The position numbers and the translations under genes were made by a program. The notes under the pieces are model-generated. The model did not search any database, was not told where the DNA came from, and saw only the letters and a program-made list of their open reading frames with translations. From assembly GCA_040386235.1 (NCBI GenBank), contig JAZKGA010000001.1:1116001-1180000 (forward strand): a DNA stretch of 64,000 nucleotides. Direction: 5' to 3'. The DNA is from JAZKGA01 sp040386235. Its GTDB lineage: Bacteria; Pseudomonadota; Alphaproteobacteria; Micavibrionales; Micavibrionaceae. Shown here piece after piece: positions 1-8,463 of this stretch. Numbering within the stretch: the stretch's first letter is position 1; each line of letters starts with the position of its first letter.

Positions 1-1
1 A

Positions 2-931
2 CAATTGGTTGGTATGGCCTATACCACCAGCGACAAGAACTGGCGGCGTATTGCCCATATCATTTCCGACGATATTTATAAGCGTTTGACGGGTGAGGGA
101 GCTTATTTTGACAGCCGCATCGTGTACGTTGCCGAAACAGGGCCGTTGAAATCGCGCACCAAACGTCTGGCTATTATGGATCAGGATGGCTTTAACAATC
201 AATATCTGACGGATGGCGCGGATCTGGTCCTGACTCCGCGTTTTTCACCCAGCACGCAAATGATCGCATATATGTCCTATAAGGGCGGCAAGCCACGGGT
301 TTACATCTATGATTTGAACACGGGTCGTCAGGAAGTCCTGGGCGATTTCCCCGGTATGACGTTCGCGCCGCGCTTCTCACCTGATGGTAAAAGAGTTGTG
401 ATGTCACTGGCCCGCAATGGTAATACCGACATTTACGTCATGGATTTACGGAGCAAAAATCCGCAGCAGTTGACGACATCCTCAGGCATTGATACTGCAC
501 CTTGCTTCTCGCCCGACGGAAAAAACATCGTGTTTGAATCCGACCGTGGCGGTACACAGCAATTGTACACGATGCGCGCGGATGGCAGCGATCAGAAACG
601 TATTACATTCGGCAAGGGGCGTTATGCCGGGCCGGTCTGGTCCCCCCGTGGCGACACAATCGCATTTACACGGATGAATCAGGGGAATTTCTATATCGGT
701 GTGGTCCGTCCGGATGGCAGCGGTGAACGTATGATCACCAGTGCCTATCACGTCGAAGGTCCGACATGGTCGCCAAATGGCCGGGTTCTGTCGTATTTCA
801 AAGATGCGCCAGGAAATGGTGGGGCGACCGCTGCGCGGCTGTACACGATCGACATTACCGGCTTTAACGAGCGTCCGTTGAAAACACCGACGGAAGCATC
901 CGATCCGGCCTGGTCACCGCTGAACCCTTAA
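2..931 (+). CDS. tolB: Tol-Pal system beta-propeller protein TolB, 3' part
   Basis: This is the C-terminal part of periplasmic TolB, which links Pal to the Tol energising complex during outer-membrane constriction at division. The reading frame is open to the left edge, so the start and the signal peptide lie outside the window. What remains, about 309 residues, holds the end of the N-terminal domain followed by repeated WD40-like propeller blades. Each blade carries a motif of the type FSPDGK or WSPNGR, seen at least five times, as in [18 protein letters not shown] and WSPRGDTI. It ends in a normal TAA stop. rppH ends 12 bp away in the opposite orientation. The rest of the tol-pal operon is presumably upstream. 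Confidence 0.95.
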   Translation, partial: QLVGMAYTTSDKNWRRIAHIISDDIYKRLTGEGAYFDSRIVYVAETGPLKSRTKRLAIMDQDGFNNQYLTDGADLVLTPRFSPSTQMIAYMSYKGGKPRVYIYDLNTGRQEVLGDFPGMTFAPRFSPDGKRVVMSLARNGNTDIYVMDLRSKNPQQLTTSSGIDTAPCFSPDGKNIVFESDRGGTQQLYTMRADGSDQKRITFGKGRYAGPVWSPRGDTIAFTRMNQGNFYIGVVRPDGSGERMITSAYHVEGPTWSPNGRVLSYFKDAPGNGGATAARLYTIDITGFNERPLKTPTEASDPAWSPLNP

Positions 932-943
932 ATGTAAGATGAT

Positions 944-1474
944 TTAGGATTGCAGATCTTTGAACAAGCCATAGACGTGTTCATAGACTGCACGTTTGAA
1001 CGGCACAATTAAATCGATTGTTTCGGCTAAATCGACCCAGCGATAATCTACGAATTCAGCGGGCTGCTGTGCGTTCAAATTAATATCTGCATCGGTTCCC
1101 GTAAACCGCATCGCGACCCAGGTTTGTTCCTGCCCGCGATAGCGTTTATTAATATGCGGGTTCTCAATCATTGAATCGGTGAAGGTATAGGAAATGGTGT
1201 GTGGGGCAATGCGCAGGATATGTGCCTTGGTAATCCCTGTTTCTTCAAACAGCTCACGATGCGCCGTTGTTGTAGCATCTTCACCGTCGTCGATACCACC
1301 TTGTGGCATTTGCCAGAAAAATTCGTGAGGCGTGGCCTGCTCAGGCGAATGAACACGCTTTCCGATGAACACCTTTCCATCGTTGTTAAACACGACAATC
1401 CCGACACAGCCGCGCAACGGCAAATGCGCATATGTATCAGAGTGATTAGGGGGCGTGAGCGGGGGCAAGGTCAT
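944..1474 (-). CDS. rppH: RNA pyrophosphohydrolase RppH (Nudix family)
   Basis: RppH removes pyrophosphate from 5' triphosphate RNA ends and so triggers mRNA decay. The 176-residue product has a perfect Nudix box at residues 59-81: GG, then E65, then RELFEETGI with the metal-binding glutamates E77 and E78. The flanking sequence (RGCVGIVVFN, FFWQMPQGG, the W in RWVDL) is typical of the bacterial RppH/NudH subfamily. I chose the ATG at 1474, which overlaps the end of the upstream gene by 29 bp. The frame stays open to 1621, but that extension is proline-rich low-complexity sequence that reads as a shadow of the neighbour. It is the last gene of the long minus-strand run. Confidence 0.9.
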   Translation of the reverse strand: MTLPPLTPPNHSDTYAHLPLRGCVGIVVFNNDGKVFIGKRVHSPEQATPHEFFWQMPQGGIDDGEDATTTAHRELFEETGITKAHILRIAPHTISYTFTDSMIENPHINKRYRGQEQTWVAMRFTGTDADINLNAQQPAEFVDYRWVDLAETIDLIVPFKRAVYEHVYGLFKDLQS

Positions 1475-2570
1475 TGTTGGAAGGGGCCGTGTTTGGGGGT
1501 GTTGTGGGTGTGACGGGTGTTGCGATACTGGGGGACGTAACAGGGGCTGCGGCTTCTTTGACAAAAGCGCTGAGGGGCGTGATTGCAATCTTTTGCGTTT
1601 TGACCATATCCCCCAAAACATTGACGGACAGGCGCGACAGGGGCAGCGTTACAACACGCGTACCACTTTTCTGGTTGCTAAGGATATAGGCGGTCAACGC
1701 TTCTGGCGTTGTATCTGACGGCGCTGTCACAGGGGGCAGGGCGGCCACAGCCAGGCCGCGTTCCCCTGCAATGGCGTTCGCCGCCTGATCAGGCAATGAT
1801 GCGGGGATCAGCAGGCCGACATAATCACGCCCGCGCCCCATGGCGTTTAGAAACTGGGTCTGCATCGCGGGATTGGCTGCGCCAGGATCAATGGCATACG
1901 GGCCGGCATCCTGTAACGCCGTGCTGTCAGCAATCGGCGCATCCAGCCAGATTTCGTGGCCTTTGCTGCGCGCATTGTCCAGAACGGCAATCATATCATT
2001 GCCGATATAAGGTGTTAGGCCCAGGGTGACGCCGGGGGGCAGTGCATCAATGGCCGCGCGCGACTGGGTGGTGGACAGGCCGAAACCGGTTAAGATGACT
2101 GCCATTTGCGGTACGTTGGCGGGCGCGGCAATCGCGGCTGCTTTAAACGTGCTATATGCCGTAACACCATCCCCACGTCGCATGGGCAAAGGGCCATGTT
2201 CCGTTTGCGTATATATCTCGCTGCTGACAGCCGCAACTGGATCGGCCACAGGCACCGCCGCATGTGCTGGCGCAGGCGCAACAGCATCAACAGGTTTTTC
2301 TGCGCTATGTGTTGGCAAAACAGCTTTGGCCGCCGTGCGGGCAGACTGCGTCGTCTTGGCCTGGGATGCCGCATGGCTGTCCGGTGTGGTGACTGAGAAG
2401 ACGAAGGCGCTGTCGCCAGACAACACGGCACGTTCGGCGCGGATATTGATGACATAAACACCGATTAACAACGCCGTGACAACAATCAACGCCGCCAGAA
2501 CACTGCCAGCCATACGCATATCAGGGTGCATATGGACTGGGATTGTGTCAAAGGGGCGTTTGATATCCAT
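1446..2570 (-). CDS. Divergent polysaccharide deacetylase-like protein with lost active-site residues
   Basis: This 374-residue protein has an N-terminal membrane anchor (about residues 20-42), an Ala/Pro-rich linker and a C-terminal domain (about 150-345) that follows the YibQ/DUF610 divergent polysaccharide deacetylase fold. I align it with the canonical copy at 58965-59933. There the conserved VIVIDDMG becomes VILTGFG here, LHMPMQP becomes LDAPIAD, and the NNHMGS and GHPRP motifs have no visible counterpart. The metal-binding Asp and His residues therefore appear lost, and the protein may be a structural or regulatory pseudo-enzyme. It sits 4 bp after ctpA and overlaps rppH, a position where YibQ-like genes are common in Alphaproteobacteria. 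Family assignment is fairly firm; function is unknown. Confidence 0.75.
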   Translation of the reverse strand: MDIKRPFDTIPVHMHPDMRMAGSVLAALIVVTALLIGVYVINIRAERAVLSGDSAFVFSVTTPDSHAASQAKTTQSARTAAKAVLPTHSAEKPVDAVAPAPAHAAVPVADPVAAVSSEIYTQTEHGPLPMRRGDGVTAYSTFKAAAIAAPANVPQMAVILTGFGLSTTQSRAAIDALPPGVTLGLTPYIGNDMIAVLDNARSKGHEIWLDAPIADSTALQDAGPYAIDPGAANPAMQTQFLNAMGRGRDYVGLLIPASLPDQAANAIAGERGLAVAALPPVTAPSDTTPEALTAYILSNQKSGTRVVTLPLSRLSVNVLGDMVKTQKIAITPLSAFVKEAAAPVTSPSIATPVTPTTPPNTAPSNNDLAPAHAP

Positions 2571-2574
2571 GACG

Positions 2575-4083
2575 TTATTTTTTCTTTGTCGTTGCAGGTG
2601 CGGATTGAGGTTCTAAGGCCGCTGCTGCGCGTTCTTCTTTGCTTAGGCTGTCTTTAACCGCCACCTCAGGCTTCTTATCCCATGCACCGGTGATGGCCAG
2701 GCCACGCAACAGATCAACCGCCCGCTGTAATTGCAGGTCAGATTTACTGGCTTCTTCACCGATTTGCTTGGATTTTTCTTTCTCCAGCTTCTCTTCCTGT
2801 TTTTTACGCACCCATGGCAAAATTGATGGCTTTTCTTCCTCAATCTTGTTCACTTCCGGCTCTTTATCCGTATTGATCAGGGCATGTGCCAGGTCGGCTT
2901 CCTTGATATTGCCTTTATCTTCGACCGTTTCAATGCGGCCTTCGACAACTTCGATATCTGGAACGATCCCTTTACCCTGGATTGAGCGCCCTGACGGCGT
3001 GTAATACCGCGCGGTGGTCAGGCGGATTGCGCCATTGCCCTGAACCGGGATAACGGTTTGAACCGACCCCTTACCAAAGGAAGTGGTGCCCAGCACGATT
3101 GCGCGTTTGTGATCTTGCAACGCCCCTGCGACAATTTCGGACGCCGAAGCGGACCCGCCATTGATCAAAACGATCACCGGCAAGCCGTTGGTCAGATCAC
3201 CAGGTGTCGCGTTGTCACGCTTGGTGTCTTCTGCCTTACGGCCACGGGTTGAAACAATCTCGCCGCGTTCCAGGAACATATCAGCGACCGAGATCGCCTG
3301 ATCCAGCAACCCACCAGGGTTATTCCGCAGGTCCAGCACATAGCCGATCAGGTTATCGCCTTTTTGTTTTTGAATATCCGCAATTGCGTCTTCCAGTTCG
3401 GCATCGGTGTATTGGTTAAAGGTCGTGACACGGATGTAACCGACATCCTTGCTGGCCCCTTCAATGTTGTGTTTAACCGGACGAATGCGGATCACATCGC
3501 GTTTCAGGGTCAGTTCAATCGGATCGTTCACCCCTTCGCGGCGTACGGTGATTTCAATGGGCGCGCCAACGCGGCCGCGCATTTTCTCAACCGCTTCGGA
3601 CAGTGTCAGTCCGATAACAGGCTTGCCATCCAGATGCGTGATATAATCGCCAGCCTTAATGCCCGCGCGATAGGCAGGGGTGTCGTCAATAGGCGACACA
3701 ACCTTCACCAGGCCATCTTCCATTGTGACTTCGATTCCCAGGCCGCCGAATTCGCCGCTGGTCTGAATCTTCATGTCTTTAAAATCTGTTTCCGTCAGGT
3801 AGGAGGAGTGGGCATCCAACGACACCAGCATTCCGTTTACCGCCGCTTCGATCAATTCCTTGTCTGTGACATCTTCGACATATTGACCCCGCACCCGTTC
3901 AAAAATATCGCCGAACAAGTCCAGTTGGCGATAAATCTCATTCGGGTCTTCGACCTTTTTGGCGGGAGAGGCAGTCTCAACCGCATCTTCGGCTTTGGTG
4001 CCCCCCTTATCCTGGGCCCAGGCAGGCGCAAATGCCAAAGCGATCAAGACAGAAACAAGGGAAAAGCGGGAAAGAAATGTCAT
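2575..4083 (-). CDS. ctpA: Carboxy-terminal processing protease CtpA (S41 family)
   Basis: This periplasmic tail-specific serine protease has 502 residues. A signal peptide (residues 1-23, ending AWA) is followed by a helical region, a PDZ domain (about 105-185, with FGGLGIEV and AGIKAGDYI) and the S41 core. The catalytic dyad is visible as Ser313 in SASASE and Lys338 in SFGKGSVQT; the 25-residue spacing matches E. coli Prc (S430/K455). The last 90 residues are charged and probably disordered, ending in KKK. It lies directly downstream of the envC-like gene, a common pairing of cell-wall genes in Alphaproteobacteria. Substrates are likely cell-envelope proteins or peptidoglycan hydrolases. 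Confidence 0.93.
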   Translation of the reverse strand: MTFLSRFSLVSVLIALAFAPAWAQDKGGTKAEDAVETASPAKKVEDPNEIYRQLDLFGDIFERVRGQYVEDVTDKELIEAAVNGMLVSLDAHSSYLTETDFKDMKIQTSGEFGGLGIEVTMEDGLVKVVSPIDDTPAYRAGIKAGDYITHLDGKPVIGLTLSEAVEKMRGRVGAPIEITVRREGVNDPIELTLKRDVIRIRPVKHNIEGASKDVGYIRVTTFNQYTDAELEDAIADIQKQKGDNLIGYVLDLRNNPGGLLDQAISVADMFLERGEIVSTRGRKAEDTKRDNATPGDLTNGLPVIVLINGGSASASEIVAGALQDHKRAIVLGTTSFGKGSVQTVIPVQGNGAIRLTTARYYTPSGRSIQGKGIVPDIEVVEGRIETVEDKGNIKEADLAHALINTDKEPEVNKIEEEKPSILPWVRKKQEEKLEKEKSKQIGEEASKSDLQLQRAVDLLRGLAITGAWDKKPEVAVKDSLSKEERAAAALEPQSAPATTKKK

Positions 4084-4122
4084 AGAAATATACCAGCCGG
4101 GTTTGAGTGTTATTTGGTGTTA

Positions 4123-5373
4123 TTAATACAGACGTTGCATGTGAGTGGCAGGATCAACAGCTTCCCCATTATGGCGTATTTCAAAATACGCCGTGGGGGT
4201 TGAGCTGCTGGTCGAAAGGGTCCCTAACGGTTCCCCTGCCACCACATGACTGCCGACCACTGTAGCAATTTTATCCAGTCCTGCAACTAGGCTATGATAG
4301 CCATTTTTATGTTCGATCAAAACAATCTTGCCGTAATTTTGGAATGCGCCTGTATAACGGACTGTTCCCTTGGCGGGCGTGGTCACTGTGCCACCCGGTA
4401 CGCCCTTTATATGCATGCCTTGGGCCGGTGCGCCCAGCGTGTCGTTTTCCCCATAGGCTATGGCGATTTTACCCGTCACAGGCAAACGGCCTTTATAGGC
4501 CGATCGGCTGCTGCGTCCTGGTGAAAGATTTTGTAACGCGGCCGACGCCATTTGCCGCAAGCCAGGGCCAGCGTCTTCTGCTTGTGCGATCTGCTGTTTT
4601 GCACGGTCTTTTAAGGCTTGTTGCTGCGCAACGCGCAGGCGTCGATTTTTCTCCTCAAGCTTTGCGATCAGATCTTTTAAATCCTTGGCCTTACTGGACA
4701 ATGTGGCGACGGAGTCCGCCTGGACCGTGTACGCCTGTTCCATCTGCGCCCGCTGCTTGTCACGTTCTTTCAACAGCAGGGTCATTGTTTGCCGCTGCTC
4801 GGTCAATGACTGGGTCGCCATGACCAGTTTCGCCTGTTCCTGTCGCAGCGCATCCTGATTCTCGGCGAGGGTTTTCAGTCGGTCCTGCAAACCCGCAGCT
4901 TTTTGATGCAAATGCGGCATAACGGCATGCAGGGCGGTCAAGCCAAGCATTACCTCACGCGTTTGATTGGGATTGGCCATCCAAACCGCATCAGGTGCCA
5001 GGCGCATTTGCAGATACCCATTAACGGCTTGTTGCAGGAACAGCCGATCTTTATGCAGGTCTTGCATAACCTGCACTTGTTCGCGTGACAGCTTGTCCAC
5101 ATTCTGACGCAGGCGCAGGGCGTCTTTCTCGCGGTCCTGGACACGACCGGCAATGTCACTCAGGTGATTCTGCAGCTTTTCCGCGTCCTTCGACTCTTGT
5201 GCCATTTTATCGGCCAGTGCTTTTTGCTTTTTCGTTTCGGCGGCCAATTGGCTGTCGATCTCGTTCAGGCTGGTTTTCTTTGGCGGTGGAATGGGCGGAT
5301 TGGCGGTGGCGTGAGGCGACAAACCTGTCATCATCAGGGCCAGCAAGGCAAAAAGAAGAGTGTATCTAGCCAT
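4123..5373 (-). CDS. envC: EnvC-like murein hydrolase activator (LytM/M23 domain)
   Basis: The product (416 residues from the ATG at 5373) has a signal peptide (about residues 1-25), a long coiled coil (about 30-270, rich in Q, K and E) and a C-terminal LytM/M23 domain (about 305-412). The domain keeps the fold landmarks (GTVRYTGAF, YGKIVLIEH, YFEIRHNG) but has no complete HxxxD zinc site. That is the pattern of EnvC/NlpD-type activators, which switch on amidases at the septum and do not cut peptidoglycan themselves. The ATG at 5373 overlaps the rlmH stop by 8 bp. A longer frame to 5445 would run deep into rlmH and lacks a signal-like start. Confidence 0.88.
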   Translation of the reverse strand: MARYTLLFALLALMMTGLSPHATANPPIPPPKKTSLNEIDSQLAAETKKQKALADKMAQESKDAEKLQNHLSDIAGRVQDREKDALRLRQNVDKLSREQVQVMQDLHKDRLFLQQAVNGYLQMRLAPDAVWMANPNQTREVMLGLTALHAVMPHLHQKAAGLQDRLKTLAENQDALRQEQAKLVMATQSLTEQRQTMTLLLKERDKQRAQMEQAYTVQADSVATLSSKAKDLKDLIAKLEEKNRRLRVAQQQALKDRAKQQIAQAEDAGPGLRQMASAALQNLSPGRSSRSAYKGRLPVTGKIAIAYGENDTLGAPAQGMHIKGVPGGTVTTPAKGTVRYTGAFQNYGKIVLIEHKNGYHSLVAGLDKIATVVGSHVVAGEPLGTLSTSSSTPTAYFEIRHNGEAVDPATHMQRLY

Positions 5374-5824
5374 CGCGATGATAAGGGTGGTTTGCCAGGA
5401 TTTGTTGAGATCGGTATAATTGCTCAACCACCATAACGCGAACAAGCTGGTGTGGCCATGTCATTCGTCCGAAACTTAACAATAAATTTGCTTCACGCCG
5501 CAATGGGTCCAGCAATCCGTCCGCGCCGCCAATCGCGATTTGTAAGTGCGGTGTGCCATTTTGTTGCAATGTAGAAATGCGGCCAGCCATTTCAGAGGAG
5601 CTAAGGGACTGCCCCCGTTCATCTAAAACCCAGAAAGTCGCGTGTGCTGTACGCCATTCGCGAATCCGCCGGTCTTCGTCGATCTGACGCAGGCTGGCGT
5701 CTGTTTTCTTACTTTCGTACTCGTGAACGGCAATCGGCCAGGCCATGCGGCGCAAATAATCCTGAACCAGTTCCTGTTGCGGGCCCTGTTTCAGCCGGCC
5801 CATGCACAGGATATCGACCTTCAT
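5366..5824 (-). CDS. rlmH: 23S rRNA pseudouridine-1915 N3-methyltransferase RlmH
   Basis: This small SPOUT methyltransferase (152 residues) modifies helix 69 of 23S rRNA. Family marks are present: MKVDILCMGRLK at the N-terminus, the S-adenosylmethionine-binding loop IGGADGL near residue 98, and HPYHRDG at the extreme C-terminus, where the conserved Tyr and His sit in the active site. The length is normal. Its ATG overlaps the rsfS stop as ATGA, which indicates translational coupling. The nadD-rsfS-rlmH order is a conserved bacterial arrangement. Confidence 0.95.
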   Translation of the reverse strand: MKVDILCMGRLKQGPQQELVQDYLRRMAWPIAVHEYESKKTDASLRQIDEDRRIREWRTAHATFWVLDERGQSLSSSEMAGRISTLQQNGTPHLQIAIGGADGLLDPLRREANLLLSFGRMTWPHQLVRVMVVEQLYRSQQILANHPYHRDG

Positions 5825-6291
5825 CAGTGATGATGTTCGGTATTGGCCGTTACGGTCAAATGAGGCGTGTTGGGGCCAGCACTGTTACGGTCGCGCCACA
5901 TGCGTTCAATGTTGTAAAATGTCCGGACTTCGGGGCGGAACAGATGCACGATGATATCGCCCAGATCCACGACAATCCAATCGCCCGTTTGGCCGCCTTC
6001 CATGCGGACCAGCGTATGGCCGGATTCAAGGCATTGTTCGCGTATCTTGTCAGCCATCGACATGACCTGGCGGGATGAGCGTCCAGTGCTGACGATCATG
6101 TAATCGGTAATATAATCTTCGGCTTGCAGATCAATAATCTCAGTCTCTTCACCCTTCATGTCGTCGATGGTGGCAAGGACCAGAGATTTGAGTGTTTCAG
6201 TGGGAATTGTTTTGTATGCGGGTGCAGCCGTGGCAACGGCTTGGATCGTTTTAGGGGTCAAGTGGGTAACATCTCCTTTTCTTATATTCAT
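5824..6291 (-). CDS. rsfS: Ribosomal silencing factor RsfS
   Basis: RsfS binds ribosomal protein L14 and blocks subunit joining when nutrients are low. The DUF143/Oligomerisation domain spans about residues 30-140 with the typical runs TDYMIVSTGRSSRQV, GDWIVVDLGDIIVHLF and RTFYNIERMW. The 155-residue length is longer than the usual 105-120 because of an N-terminal extension of about 30 residues and a His-rich tail (NTEHHH). The ATG at 6291 has a GGAG about 10 bases upstream, lying in the tail of nadD, so the longer start is plausible; a later start cannot be excluded. Confidence 0.93.
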   Translation of the reverse strand: MNIRKGDVTHLTPKTIQAVATAAPAYKTIPTETLKSLVLATIDDMKGEETEIIDLQAEDYITDYMIVSTGRSSRQVMSMADKIREQCLESGHTLVRMEGGQTGDWIVVDLGDIIVHLFRPEVRTFYNIERMWRDRNSAGPNTPHLTVTANTEHHH

Positions 6292-6297
6292 TGTATC

Positions 6298-6945
6298 TTA
6301 CTCCGCCCCGTCGATGCAATCCCGCTGACGTGACCTGTCACGCGCGCGTATTTGGGTCGAGCTGATGTCATGCAGCGGCGTTCGGCGGATCCAGGATATG
6401 CCGGGTGTCAGGGGGACACAGCCAGGGGTGTTTAAATGAGTGTGGGGCAGGGTATTCAGGCGGCCAACAGCCTGACGCGTAACCAGTTGCTGAGCCGGTG
6501 GTCGCGCAATGATGGCCAGCGGCATGATGTTCAGTAAATGGCGCCAGCGACACCAGCGACGCAATTGTGCCGCCAGGTCAAACCCACCGATAAAAATGAA
6601 GTCAGTTCGGGGATAGCGCCGCTTCAGACCATCGGCCAGTGCTGCGGTGCTGGTCGTCCCAAGCCGTTTCTCGATATCAGTCACGATAATGCGTGGATGG
6701 TGCACAAATTTCTGGGATTGCGCCAGCCGATCCGGAAAAGTATGGCGGTCATGCGGTTTCAGGGAATGGCCAGGACTGACACACCACCAGATAGCATCCA
6801 GTTTCAGCCAGCGCAGGGCGCAGGTGGCCAGGAACACATGGCCGTAATGCGGAGGATTAAAAGTACCGCCAAGCAACCCAATTCGTCGTCCGGACCAACG
6901 GGCAGAGTCGTATAAATTGGGCGGGGTGAAAAGAGGACGGGTCAA
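6298..6945 (-). CDS. nadD: Nicotinate-nucleotide adenylyltransferase NadD
   Basis: NadD makes nicotinate adenine dinucleotide from nicotinate mononucleotide and ATP in NAD synthesis. The nucleotidyltransferase signature GGTFNPPHYGH is at about residues 26-36 and the C-terminal ISSTQIR motif near 195-201. The region normally reading G(A/S)DN is IGGFDLAAQLRRW here, so the usual Asp-Asn pair is changed. The start appears to be TTG at 6945, with the stop of atpF inside it (TTGA overlap), and no ATG precedes the GGTFNPPH motif. The gene is thus coupled to the ATP synthase F0 operon upstream and to rsfS 6 bp downstream. Confidence 0.9.
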   Translation of the reverse strand: MTRPLFTPPNLYDSARWSGRRIGLLGGTFNPPHYGHVFLATCALRWLKLDAIWWCVSPGHSLKPHDRHTFPDRLAQSQKFVHHPRIIVTDIEKRLGTTSTAALADGLKRRYPRTDFIFIGGFDLAAQLRRWCRWRHLLNIMPLAIIARPPAQQLVTRQAVGRLNTLPHTHLNTPGCVPLTPGISWIRRTPLHDISSTQIRARDRSRQRDCIDGAE

Positions 6946-7571
6946 GCCGCCCGTGCCTTCGCCTTTTTCACGGTGTCAGGCAGGGAATCAATGGTGGCTT
7001 TCACCAGCTGTGCATGGGTCTTTTCAGTGACCGCCTGGGCCACGACCTGCTCAGCAGACTGCATAACCAGTGTTGCGGCATAAGACTGAAGATCGGATTT
7101 TGCATCTTCCTGCATCCGTTGCAGGCGTGTGGCCAACTGGCTTTCCCGGCGGGCGATATCAGCATCCAGATCACTGGCGGCTTTGCTGATAAGGGCGGCG
7201 GCATCTTCCTTGGCTTGTTTCAGGATGCGGCTGACGTCGTTGCCAGCCTGTTGTTCGCGCTGGCGTGCGTCTTGCAGCAATTGCGTGGCTTCCAGCCGGG
7301 CCTGTTCGGCGGCGGCCAGTTCATCACGAATGCGGGCGATTTTGTCATCCAGCGCGGTTGTCACAGACGTGCGGCCAAATTTATAGGCCATCAAACAGAA
7401 GATGATAAAGGATATCAGGACATAGAACGTCGCATCCCCCAAAGGGCCAGTGTGCCCATGCGCATCCGCGTGAGCGTCAGCGCCCGTGTGCGATGTTTCT
7501 TGCAGCGTTTCAATGGCCGGGGTGGTGGCCGGAATTGTATCTTGTGGCAGCGGCGATGCAGTTTCGTCCAT
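6942..7571 (-). CDS. atpF: F0 ATP synthase subunit b
   Basis: This is a peripheral-stalk subunit of the membrane F0 sector. The 209-residue protein has an unusual 45-residue N-terminal extension rich in T, A, D and H (repeats like ADAHADAHGH), then one transmembrane helix (about 47-65, TFYVLISFIIFCLMAYKFG) and a long amphipathic coiled coil to the end. It starts one base into the stop of the b' gene (TAATG), which fits a tightly coupled operon. The neighbours b', c and a confirm the assignment. F1 genes are not in this window, as is usual for the split ATP synthase operons of many Alphaproteobacteria. Confidence 0.92.
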   Translation of the reverse strand: MDETASPLPQDTIPATTPAIETLQETSHTGADAHADAHGHTGPLGDATFYVLISFIIFCLMAYKFGRTSVTTALDDKIARIRDELAAAEQARLEATQLLQDARQREQQAGNDVSRILKQAKEDAAALISKAASDLDADIARRESQLATRLQRMQEDAKSDLQSYAATLVMQSAEQVVAQAVTEKTHAQLVKATIDSLPDTVKKAKARAA

Positions 7572-8143
7572 TATGCGGCCTCAGGCTTTTCTTGCAGCAG
7601 TGTCTGCACATCATTGGCCGCCAGTTTGATGCCGGCGGTTTTACCAAGAACGTCAACAACCAGGCCAGCGACGTCTTGCGTCATGTCCGACTGTGCTTTC
7701 TTGGCTGTTTTGTCGATTGTTCTTTGCAGGGCCAGGATATCGGCTTCGGCTTTGTCGCGGAACGACTGATACCGTTGTGCCGTTGTGGCTTCTATTTCTT
7801 TGCCAGCCGCAGCGATAATTGCGATCGCTTCGTTTTGGGCTTGTTGCGCGCTTTTCTGCGCGGCGTCTTGTGCCGTGGCGGCTTGCTGGGCCATTGCTTC
7901 TGCTTGTTGCAGGTCGCTTTCCAGCTTTTGCCTGCGGGCCGTCATTGTCGCACTTATGCGCGGCAGGATCAGCCCGGCGAACACGACGAACATAATGGCA
8001 AAGGTGATGACCAGCCAGAAAACCTGGCTGGCATACCATGTCGGGTCAAATTGTGGCAGCCCACCACTCTCCGCATTCGCAGGGGCAGGCAGAACAAAGC
8101 TGCCAGCAACAAACAAAGATAAAGCGCGGTGGGACAATGTCAC
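7571..8143 (-). CDS. atpF2: F0 ATP synthase subunit b'
   Basis: This is the second peripheral-stalk subunit, of the b' type found in Alphaproteobacteria and cyanobacteria. After a signal-like N-terminus ending in ANA comes GGLPQFDPTWYASQVFWL, a hallmark of b', leading into the transmembrane helix and a long coiled coil (about 70-180). I chose the GTG at 8143 (190 residues) because AAGG lies 8 bases upstream and overlaps the atpE stop. The frame is open to a TTG at 8161 that would overlap atpE. The residues that pair b with b' cannot be judged by eye. Confidence 0.9.
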   Translation of the reverse strand: MTLSHRALSLFVAGSFVLPAPANAESGGLPQFDPTWYASQVFWLVITFAIMFVVFAGLILPRISATMTARRQKLESDLQQAEAMAQQAATAQDAAQKSAQQAQNEAIAIIAAAGKEIEATTAQRYQSFRDKAEADILALQRTIDKTAKKAQSDMTQDVAGLVVDVLGKTAGIKLAANDVQTLLQEKPEAA

Positions 8144-8153
8144 GGTGATAGCC

Positions 8154-8378
8154 TTATGCAAACACCAGGTACAACGCGATAACCAGGGCGAAAATCGCCA
8201 AAGCTTCGGTCAGGGCGAAGGTCAAAAAGAACTTCTTGTCCAGCAATTCAGCGGCGCCAGGGTTGCGGCCAATCGCTTCGTTGTAGGATGAGAAGATCAT
8301 GCCAAGGCCAATACCAACGCCAAACAATGGCAGAAGGGCAATCGCACCAGCGAGAAGTTTTACAGCTTCGAGTTCCAT
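8154..8378 (-). CDS. atpE: F0 ATP synthase subunit c
   Basis: This 74-residue proteolipid forms the rotary ring. Two hydrophobic helices flank the polar loop NEAIGRNPGA, whose RNP motif touches the F1 stalk. The ion-carrying carboxylate is the Glu in FALTEALAIFALV in the second helix. That context looks proton-type: the neighbouring residues do not match the Q...ES/T pattern of sodium-binding rings. A strong AAGGGA ribosome site lies 8 bases before the ATG. An 85-bp gap separates it from atpB upstream. Confidence 0.96.
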   Translation of the reverse strand: MELEAVKLLAGAIALLPLFGVGIGLGMIFSSYNEAIGRNPGAAELLDKKFFLTFALTEALAIFALVIALYLVFA

Positions 8379-8463
8379 GTTAAGTTCCCTTTATTCAATT
8401 CATTTATGGGTTAATCCCGCCCGTCTCCCCACCATAGGGCGACAAGCGAACCTGTTTTCTTCC

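Noticed and set aside
3364..4203. 279-codon plus-strand frame opposite ctpA
   Set aside because: It lies wholly antisense to ctpA, which has complete family motifs; the frame shows no domain and arises from codon bias.
7014..8122. Long plus-strand frames opposite the ATP synthase b and b' genes
   Set aside because: They are antisense to clear coiled-coil subunits, and their cysteine- and phenylalanine-rich composition is typical of shadow frames.
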